A stretch of DNA of 64,000 bases. It comes from Membranipora membranacea. Lineage: Eukaryota; Bryozoa; Gymnolaemata; Cheilostomatida; Membraniporidae. The stretch is from contig OU612073.1 of NCBI GenBank assembly GCA_914767715.1, forward strand, positions 5,022,001-5,086,000, read 5' to 3'. Below, in pieces: positions 49,008-64,000 of the stretch; position 1 is the stretch's first letter, and every line of letters starts with the position of its first letter. Under the pieces are notes generated by a model that did not search any database, was not told where the DNA came from, and saw nothing but the letters and a program-made list of their open reading frames with translations. A program made the position numbers and the translations under genes.

Positions 49008-52000
49008 ATGTCTGAAAAAATCTTTATATCGCTGGCAATTTTTCTGGTTCTATCTAAAAATTGTATTGGGGTAAGTTTGGATAAATTGTCACCAATAATA
49101 ATGTCATGGCTTTGGAAAAATTGAGAACAATAGGTATTTCTGTTCATTCAAAAAAGAAAACCTCATTATATTAAATTGCCTTAAAATAAAAATAGTGTGG
49201 TTTGGTGTAGTAATACATTATATGCTATGTACTATTTGGTATTTTTGGCAATTGTTGGGGGGTTGTGTTTTTCGGAGTAATCTCCCTTGATTATTTACAG
49301 ATGAGACCATACTTTTGCAAAGTTTTATATAAGCCATAAAGGAAGCAGATGAGACCTTTTGCTGTAAAAACTCCTCGGTTTCTGCTAACTACAATTGATA
49401 TTTTTATTCGGTAATCCAAAAATCTGACCTATATGCTGAAATAAAAAAGTATCGGAAAATCTTAGTTTTTAATACAATTAAAATTAAATAATAATACATT
49501 AAATTATAGAAACCTGATCAATCACAATGAAATTCAGTGTCAGGAAGGAAGGGGTCATGAAATATACAGCTAAATTTGTTTTGCAAAATAATTCCATATA
49601 TATATTAAGTGATTGTATTAAATATAGAATTGTTTTGTATTACAATAACATAAAATATATATATTTTATTCTGAATTTTCTTACTGCAATCAATATTTTC
49701 AGGTTGGATTTATATAATATTCAAAATTCAAAGCTGGAATATTATTATTTTTCTTTATTTTAAGGATATATTTATTATATTATATAATATAATAAATATC
49801 AAATTAAATTTGAAGTCAATTTTTGTTTCATAAAGTGGGTCAGCATAATCCGCCTATGAAATTGCCCTCATTTTGTTTCTATCTTAATTTCCCTGGCTGC
49901 CAGACCAAAAAGTGTGCTCTGCTCCAATGATAGCTTATATCAAAAAGTGCCAATTTATGGTCTCATCTGTTCAGCTCCTGACACAACCCCATTGCGGAAG
50001 AAGCCACACTTGACATAATTTACTTCTATGATGTCAAACGGATTCCTTAATTAGGACACTAAATCATCTTTGAAGCATTGGAGAGAGTAACACCCTCTCA
50101 ACAATAAAATATTGGAGTTGTTTCTCTCTGAACATGGAAACCAGCTACAGATCGACCACCATTCACCAATATCGTGATTATTTAATCAAAAGACCAAACA
50201 AACATGTTAGACAAACTTCCAATTAGAGAATATTCCAATGAGTTGTGAGCTACTGAAATTTTTACTAACTTGAAGTTTTTTTTTATAATTACCGAAATAT
50301 TCATTCTTGGCCTAATTCTTAGGTTGATTGTATTGAAATGAAGGCGAAAATTAAAAATTTTAATGAATACATAATTCATTTTATTGTGTAGAGTGTTGGG
50401 CACACCAAGCGGTGGCTATCAGGGTTTGAGGACGGATACTGTCTAAAGAACGTAGTGAGCACGCAAACTTTCAGCTCCCTGAGTGAGTGTATCCCAAGCT
50501 GTCTGATTGGTCCTGTGGCCTGTTACGGGGTTTCATTCAACACTGGCACAGGAGAGTGCAAGACCTCCAACACTGATCTGGTGGAACCATGCAATGAAAA
50601 CGATCTGAAATTGTACATTTCCAGTGAGTCAGCACCAACGACAACAACGACAACAACAACCACAACGACAACTACCACAACAACTACCACACCAACAACC
50701 ACAACTACCACACCAACAACCACAACATCGACTACCCCAACACCTACAACCACAACCCCTGAGGCAACCACAACCACCCCCACAATAACTAGTCCTAGCT
50801 ACCCAGCCCTCAATATAAGTAAGTCATAGACTAAATGGAAAAACAGGGTATTAAACATTGATTTAAATTTAAATATATATATATATACATATCAGTTTCA
50901 TATGCCGATCAAGTCACTACATATCAAGACATATCGAATGTGTATGTTTATGTGTTTCACAACATGGAAAATTATATAAGTATATCCCATAACATAGAAA
51001 TATGAAAATGTATATACAGTACTAGCAAGCCTAGGATTCGTGAATCTTGTAGAACGTAGATATCTCAAGTCATCCGAATTTTACAAATGTGATACTCAAA
51101 CCACATTACTGGAAGCAGTACAAACCGTATTACCCAATGTTTAGAGAATCTCCATAAAAACATTATTTGTGACACCATAAAAGATCTTTGACAACAGAAT
51201 TGTTTTGTAGATAAAATTCAAAAGGTGTCTGATGAAGTATTCGATAACAACTACAGCTTTAATGAGAATAACCTGAACGATGGTAGTTACGCCGATGATG
51301 GGTGTTGCGTACAGTGGGATAATGACAAGGTAACCTTATTACTAAATACAACTACTTCAGCCAAAATTACCCTTATTAAAGACTACCCAAAGACCAATAT
51401 ATTTTATAGTCAGGCAGTTATTAATGATAAAGTTTTGTCCGATTTGCAGGGTAAAAAAATTCAATGCTCTACTTGGCATGAATTTTAGTAATGGTGGAAA
51501 AAGTGCCTCCCATGAGGGAAGATAACTCCCATTCTCTACATTATGATGTCACAGTCTCCCGGAAGTGCAATACAAGAAACAACCTGTTACCCTTTTTCCT
51601 TCTGAAGTAGTTATAAGATATATTTAGATTTGAAAAAACTGAATCTAAACTGAATATTTTCTTTTACATGTCTTCAGGAACCCTATGTGATGCTTGACTT
51701 GGGGGGAGGAAATCAGGATACAGTGAAGCAAATTCTTATCTATCCTCTAACATCTATCGCTGGATGGGGTAAGTTGTGAACGCAATGACATCTGGCCTTT
51801 AAAAGATTTCAATCCTGACGCCTCTTTTCCTTGGAACTCTCAACTATATTAAGGCACACTATGTCTCTGCACCATAGGTCTGGAACAGGCTCACCTAGCC
51901 TTTGTTCTTAGAATCAGTAAATCGTGAGCCCCAATCATTTAGTAATTATAGCATTATTACATATCCTAGACAATTTTTTCTGCTGTCTCTCCTGAGTTGA

Positions 52001-52295
52001 TTCTAAATATTAAATACGCGATTGATGCTTTTCCGTATTAATATTAAACAGGTATATTTTCAATCTTTTAGCTGATACTCTAGGGGACTTGGTTATTGCG
52101 TTGGGATCGGGTACATCGAGTTTGGAAAATAACAACTCTGATCAGATATGCACTACAACCAGTGGACCGGCGACTTCAGATCCGTATCTCATCACTTGTG
52201 ATAACTTTTACTCTGATAGATTTCTGAAAATTGGCAGACCGAATGCTACAGCATCAGAGTATCTTTGTATGGTGGAGATAGAGGTTTATGGCTAA
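49008..52295 (+). CDS. PMF-I: secreted PAN-mucin-F5/8C-like protein, 307 aa
   Basis: Exons: 49008-49070 (21-residue signal MSEKIFISLAIFLVLSK plus NCIG), 50392-50818, 51211-51329, 51678-51768 and 52072-52295 (stop TAA); 924 nt, phases 0,1,0,1. PAN-like domain with six Cys (VACYGVSFNTGTGEC). The poly-Thr linker is 12 codons shorter than in PMF-H, mostly by repeat-unit differences. The lectin-like module has YADDGCCVQW, EPYVMLDLGGG, IAGW, RPNAT and LCMVEIEVYG. Intron 1 carries a DNA transposon at 49259-49990. It is the closest paralogue of PMF-H and the PMF gene nearest PSMC2. AATAAA is at 52583. Confidence 0.87.
49259..49990. mobile_element. 0.73-kb DNA transposon in PMF-I intron 1
   Basis: Absent from the paralogous intron of PMF-H. 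Ends are inverted: GGGGTTGTG at the left and CACAACCCC at the right, with a shared subterminal CAGATGAGACCATA in inverted orientation. The centre holds a perfect 32-bp AT palindrome (49768-49799). No transposase is visible, so it is non-autonomous. Confidence 0.75.
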
Positions 52296-52582
52296 GGGTG
52301 ACTATGCCATTAAAATGTCGGATAAACTCTTATTATTTATGATAGATTCTCTTAAAAGATCTTGCCCTATTTGATTACAGTATATTTGACCACTATGACA
52401 ACGATAAAACACAGAAGGGCTTAACTCCCCCCCCCGTGTCTTTCAATTGCAGCCCTGGGATATAAGGTAAAGGAGTTATTTCGGATCCATGATAAACAAA
52501 ATCCATCATTGTTCGCTATTTTTTGTACAACCTTTTTTTTCAATAGTTTGACTGATATGAACTGGTGATCAATACATTATTC

Positions 52583-52588
52583 AATAAA
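52583..52588 (+). terminator. Polyadenylation signal AATAAA of PMF-I
   Basis: Lies about 290 bases after the stop, at the position paralogous to the signal of PMF-H. Confidence 0.5.
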
Positions 52589-52825
52589 AAAAGCACAATT
52601 TTTATTTCAAATATCTAATTAAAAATATATATCACATATTCATTTACATAGAGTTGTTGATCACTTTTAGTACACCAAGTGGTGTTAGACCTTTGACAGT
52701 CTGATACATCAAAATCCATTTCATTTGAGCTTTACCTTTGAATTGTAATTTTATGATGATGCTTTCTACCACTGCAGCTACTGCGGATAGATCACATCGA
52801 CCCCAAGATATGAGCCCTAGAAACC

Positions 52826-52937
52826 TGTCATGACAAGCTTTGTTTGTCCCCCCCTCCAACAACAACAAAGCTCGTCAAGAGAGGGGGAACAAACAAAGCT
52901 ACCCCTACCCCATCCATCAAAAAAGTTTGTCAAGACT
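52826..52937. mobile_element. Palindromic short repeat (CTTTGTTTG family), copy 2
   Basis: Paralogous to 46663-46773 through the segmental duplication: GACAAGCTTTGTTTGTCCCC is followed by the inverted GGGGGAACAAACAAAGC and ends GTTTGTCAAGAC. Confidence 0.5.
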
Positions 52938-53969
52938 AGAGCCTAACATGCCGTGACTCCTGTCTGGTACAATGGTGTCAGAAAAGGCATCCTACCAAGA
53001 TCGCTTCTTAAGAACAAGTATATAGAGACACTTGAAAACCCTCATTTTCTCGCAGTCAATCATCAGGACTAAATATGCAGTGATCGAGTAAGAGCCTAGT
53101 CACCTTAGGTGTCAAACGCAACAAGCTTTCATAAATAAAACAAAACATCACCTTCAACCATTGCTTCAACAGTACATACTCTTCATCTCAACAGCTGGAT
53201 CGAGTACATAACTACTCACCAACATTGTTTTCTCTTTTTTACTGTATATTAAGAGAGAAATGGGGTAGCTCTAGATCAAGTTTCATCCAATTAGCAAGCA
53301 TGGCAGGCTTAGGGCAAAAAGTCTGTTGCTGAAGGAGTAGGCAACTCCAAGACATGTGAGTTTCCCTGAATAGATGCGTCTACCTCTTTAGTTGTGTCAA
53401 ACTCACATACGTAACAACGTCAGTGTAGAATGTAGAGTGCTTCCAGTCTACACTGCATCAGCAGGCAGCGTAAGCTGTTTTCAACTCAGACTTGCAGACT
53501 ATTACTAGCTTGGTCTCCTCAAGGTTTTGATGAAGCGAACTGATTACAGTCTACACCATCATAAACGTGATCGAGTGATATGAAGTAATTAAAATTGCTC
53601 TACCTTTCAGTACCTCCTCATCTTAAGTTTGAGTGGAAATCAGGTGAAACCGGCCACAGACTGGTCATGAACTAAAGCAATATTATAAATTAGCCCCAGT
53701 ACTCTAGAATGACACCAAAAACCTAATTCTTTCACATACATTAGGTAAGTCGTACAGCTAAACAGCATCAGTCAGATTTACATACATTATATTTAGAGTA
53801 ACATCTCAATGAGTATAATAATCATTGCTTTTGAAACGTTTTTTTTTCCAGACATAGATTGTTTTGTTTCCAGTCATTAATATAGAGTTTTTGTCATGAT
53901 GCTTTTAAATATGAGGCATCTGAGAGTTGATACCGTATTATACACCTGTAGAGCTAGCGTATACACATA

Positions 53970-60677
<6,708 letters not shown>

Positions 60678-60749
60678 TTTGAAGCAGCTGCCTGGACAGT
60701 TGATAAGGTAATACGTTGATTTTAAGCAGAGCTTGAGAGAAAAATACAA

Positions 60750-62270
60750 TGACTTGTTAGTTTATGGAGGCAGACATGACACTTAGTAAGGATCCTGTGA
60801 TTCAAAAAGTAATTGATGGGCTGTGGTGTAGCGTGACTTGATATGTCCATTTGGCCTAGGATTTTGGGTTACTCAATTATTTGCAATGTAAAGCTTTTAC
60901 ATTACTGGAGAGCACAACTCCGAACAGATACAGTAAAACAATGCATAGTTTTTGTGTGAGGACAGACAACTCAGAGTGTCACATGGTTTTAGAATTTTAA
61001 ACCCTTGATGCAAGGAGGGTGGCTTCCTAATTGATGCAAGGATGAGGGAATCCTTCCCTTACTGTAGTTTTGTCAACTTATTATTCTAAGTTGCTCCTAC
61101 TAAGATTTGTTTTGGAAGCTTTTATCGGCAGTAATTTCATTCTAGACGTATGTATTACATATTATCCAGATATGGGATGCTGGATTTATATATCAAAGTC
61201 CAAATGGTCATTTGAGGCAGAGGTATTGCTATTGCTATCTATTATTCTAATCATCAGGATTGTCTAAATTGACAAATACATTTGAGTCAGAGGTATTGCT
61301 ATTGCTGTTTATTATTCTAATCATCAGGATTGTCTAAATTGACAATAATACATATAATAATAAATCTACATTCACTGACAATTACAGTTTCGGCTTCGAT
61401 GACAAACGACAATCTTCTTCATGTCACAGACAATAATGGATTCAGTACTCAGGTTGGAGGGATGAATGTATGAGGCCGCACCATACTTTGGACTTGGTGT
61501 TGAGTCAGACTTCGAGTCTACGTAAGTTCCACTGCTTGTTTTTATAATCACAGATTTATTATCACTTCAGGGATTATCCCTACCTCTCATCTTCCAAGTC
61601 TCCCTCTGTGAGGATCTAAGATCATTAGCCTTCACTTCACTTCTTATCGTTGTGCAAAAGTTCCGACACAAATATTGATATCTCAAAACATTTGTCGATA
61701 TGGGTGATGATGGTTGTGATATGTGCAGAGGGCCATGTATCAAAAAATGTCATTCTGACAGTTGACACCATTGATGAGGCTCCCATGACAGGAATAAGTT
61801 TACTTGAAATTAAAGAGCAATGTTCTGTTCTCAGGTTTTCTTGCAAGATGCATATTATATTTATAAATCCGACATGATGCAAAAAAAGATTTTATTTGAC
61901 AAGCCGATAAGGTGATAGTGTCCATGCAAACTATGTCATTTAATCTTCTTGGCTTACGTCGCTATAGTCTGAACATAAGACGATCAAGTTACTATTTTTA
62001 TCCATCATCATGACGTAAAGCTATCATGTATGTATGACCACATGGCAATAATGTGCAAATATACTTCGGTTATCAAAATCTCTTAGCTTATCACGAGTTT
62101 TGACATAGTAGTTTGAAACAGAGCTTTGGTTTGAAATAAGTTGGTGGAAGTTCCCTCTTGAGCAAGAGCCAAAGTTCATGCGACTGTGATAAAGAACAAT
62201 GGTTTACAACGAGTGGCAGAAGAGTGGTTGTAAATTGTTTTGAAATACAGCAGCAATCAGCAGCAGAATC
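60750..62270. other. Intergenic between PSMC2 and the small membrane-protein gene
   Basis: Contains the PSMC2 promoter side and a 70-bp tandem duplication at 61209. The overlapping open frames at 61637-61882 on both strands show no recognisable domain. Confidence 0.4.
61209..61348. repeat. 70-bp tandem duplication
   Basis: Two adjacent, nearly identical units starting CATTTGAGGCAGAGG and CATTTGAGTCAGAGG, each ending in TCTAAATTGACAA. Few differences indicate a recent event. Confidence 0.85.
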
Positions 62271-62275
62271 ATACA

Positions 62276-62827
62276 ATGGAAAACCTTCATCATGCAGTAG
62301 CTGCAGAAGCTTGGTCTTCACCTCATGGGCTATACCTCTTACTCTTCATCGGCATCGGAATCATTAGTAAGTCACATGTTGATTTTGTTTTTCCCGTCAG
62401 AAAGAGTTTAGAATGTTGACATCAAGTAGGCAACGCAACTTTTTAACAAACTTTCCGGAACATCAGGTCACCATTGGAACTGCAGATAACCTAATTGTGG
62501 AATATCCATAATAATAACGTGACACCTGTTTTCTCGCTCCAATGCTAGATATCCTGAAATCCGCTTTTAGTTCAAAGATGTTGATCTGAAGATTAAGATT
62601 AAGCAGATGGAACACCCATTACCCTACTCTATTCACCTGTTAGATTACCCAGCCATTTTCTAATTTTAGCACTACTGGCTTCTATTGGCTTTACGTTTTT
62701 GGTCTGCTGGCTAAATCGGAAATATCGACAAGGTGATAAGATACTCCAGTCCACAAACTCTAATACAGACAGAAGCGAAAACGTGGAACTGATGCATGAG
62801 ATGGAGCTGAGTAACATCAAGCCTTAG
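62276..62827 (+). CDS. Putative small single-pass membrane protein, 82 aa
   Basis: Two exons: 62276-62366 (MENLHHAVAAEAWSSPHG then a hydrophobic run, donor ATT-A|GTAAGT) and 62670-62827 (acceptor TCTAATTTTAG, stop TAG); 249 nt, phase 1. The hydrophobic segment crosses the splice junction (LYLLLFIGIGII joined to TLLASIGFTFLVCWL, about residues 19-45). NRKYRQ follows, then a polar acidic tail ending MELSNIKP. An upstream in-frame TAA at 62231 supports this start. The topology suggests N-out, C-in with a cytoplasmic tail of about 35 residues. Continuous hydrophobicity across the junction is the main argument. No family was recognised; an extra exon elsewhere cannot be excluded. Confidence 0.5.
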
Positions 62828-62849
62828 TCAGACAGCTACTAAATTTCGA

Positions 62850-63065
62850 AAGAGGCATCTCAGTTGGTTAGAGCGCCTGTGTTGGTGGTCATGGGATTGA
62901 ATCCCCCTGCAGTCTACAGTCTACTGGGCTCAATCAATGCCCCAGGTGTGCTCCAACCTGCCTGCAAACTGAGAGCAACTTGGTGCTGAATATGGCAGCC
63001 GCTCCCCTAAGGCACCTATATTTCTCAGTCTTCGGACAGAGACGGAACATGACATTTTAACACAC
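62850..63065 (+). mobile_element. tRNA-derived SINE, family 2 (complete copy)
   Basis: Head: GCATCTCAGTTGGTTAGAGC (A box) and GGGATTGAATCCCCC (B box), spaced as in a tRNA. Body: CCCCAGGTGTGCTCCAACCT and CTGAGAGCAAC, shared with 14590-14735. The end runs TCAGTCTTCGGACAGAGACG. It starts about 25 bases after the stop of the small membrane-protein gene and may supply part of its 3' UTR. Confidence 0.75.
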
Positions 63066-64000
63066 ATTTAAACTCAAGCAATTACCTTATTTTTAGCTTT
63101 GCTGCTAGGTTTTCTTTTGCTATCGATTACAGCATAACCTGTATGTCGGCTCTGATTCGTTTACTACTACCCAAAAACCAGCCAATCAAAGCAAAGAAAT
63201 TGGCAAACTACAACAGCAGAGATTAGATAAGCCTAGCTTATATAGATTAACCATAAACATATAAATACTTATATGTTTATGAGATTAACACTCATGACTT
63301 GAATATTATTTGTGCTACCAGTAACACTCAGGAAGAGTGAACTGAGGCAAACTGTTACCAAGAGGGCATTTTTATTTGTCGGCCATATCTTTAAGTCCAG
63401 CCCACTTATTAGTGCACTTTCCTTTCACTTGAAAATCATACCTGATATCTAGCAACGAAGGCCATTAAATAATATTTTTTACTCTCCCTAATTATATTCT
63501 GAAATCTAAGAATACATTGCTTTTCAAAGAGCATAACGCTCTTTTCGGTTTTTTTAACTAAGATTATACCCTTGAAATCTGATAAAAGACAGTGAATGGT
63601 AAATAAACTTTCTTCTAGTTGGACTTTTCCTTCCATTGTTTATTGCATTTGATTTGCTTAGATGAATAGTGAGTTACAAAAAATATACCCTTACACGACA
63701 AGATAGGCTTATGCAAGGGCTGCCTGGATCAAGGTTCATATCACTAAGCTGGCATGACAGAACACCAACCTGTCACCGACTTACTCATCCTCACATAGCC
63801 GCCCACCTGTCATTGGTGACAGATAGGGACACCACTTCCCACCTGTTATATGATTTTACACAAAAAACACCTTTCACCATTGCCGTTGGACTAAATAGTA
63901 CTAGAAGTCTATTTGATTTAGTGTTATTTAGGCGTGACATCACTTGTTGTAGAAAACAACTCCCATCTATTACTGATAACTTAATATCTATACTATTACA
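63066..64000. other. Right end of window, no gene recognised
   Basis: No exon, RNA gene or repeat could be supported. The minus-strand frame at 63436-63636 has no recognisable domain. Confidence 0.4.

Noticed and set aside
7148-52295. Naming these genes fucolectins
   Set aside because: Only the fold landmarks are present. The fucose-site motif is not visible and the PAN-mucin part is foreign to fucolectins.

Overview
This is a window of AT-rich animal nuclear DNA. Spliced genes, GT-AG introns, tRNA-derived SINEs, LINE tails, MITEs and a textbook 26S proteasome ATPase gene point to a bilaterian invertebrate, possibly marine, but I cannot name the phylum from the sequence. Most short open frames are chance frames or antisense shadows of ACA/ACC-rich coding DNA. 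The genes below were assembled exon by exon from splice sites, reading phase and comparison between paralogous copies.

The main content (6.5-52.3 kb) is a tandem array of nine related genes, called PMF-A to PMF-I here. Genes A and B are on the minus strand; C to I are on the plus strand. A full-length member has a 21-24 residue signal peptide on its own exon, a six-cysteine PAN/apple-like domain fused in one exon to a Thr-rich mucin-like stretch, and a C-terminal F5/8-type-C (fucolectin-like) beta-sandwich module on three exons of about 119, 91 and 224 nt. Intron phases are 0,1,0,1. C and G stop inside or at the end of the mucin exon and lack the lectin-like module. There are also an orphan signal exon (24.27 kb), a decayed lectin-module exon (13.6 kb), and a gene (B) whose first exon I could not find. 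H and I lie in a recent tandem segmental duplication with a LINE tail at its junction. The H unit carries a small relic of the neighbouring PSMC2 gene.

Right of the array, PSMC2 (Rpt1) is complete on the minus strand in 10 coding exons (60.68-53.97 kb, 434 codons). Its introns hold three MITE copies and a large inverted SINE pair. A two-exon gene for an 82-residue single-pass membrane protein is proposed at 62.28-62.83 kb. The left 6 kb is a graveyard of transposon pieces; the rest is intergenic DNA with scattered repeats.

The array products are predicted to be secreted glycoproteins. A cysteine-rich adhesion domain, a variable mucin spacer and a lectin-fold module suggest mucus, body-surface or humoral recognition, in the style of invertebrate lectin-like immune repertoires. 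That role is inference. The domain order, tandem expansion, linker variability and truncated members are visible in the sequence.
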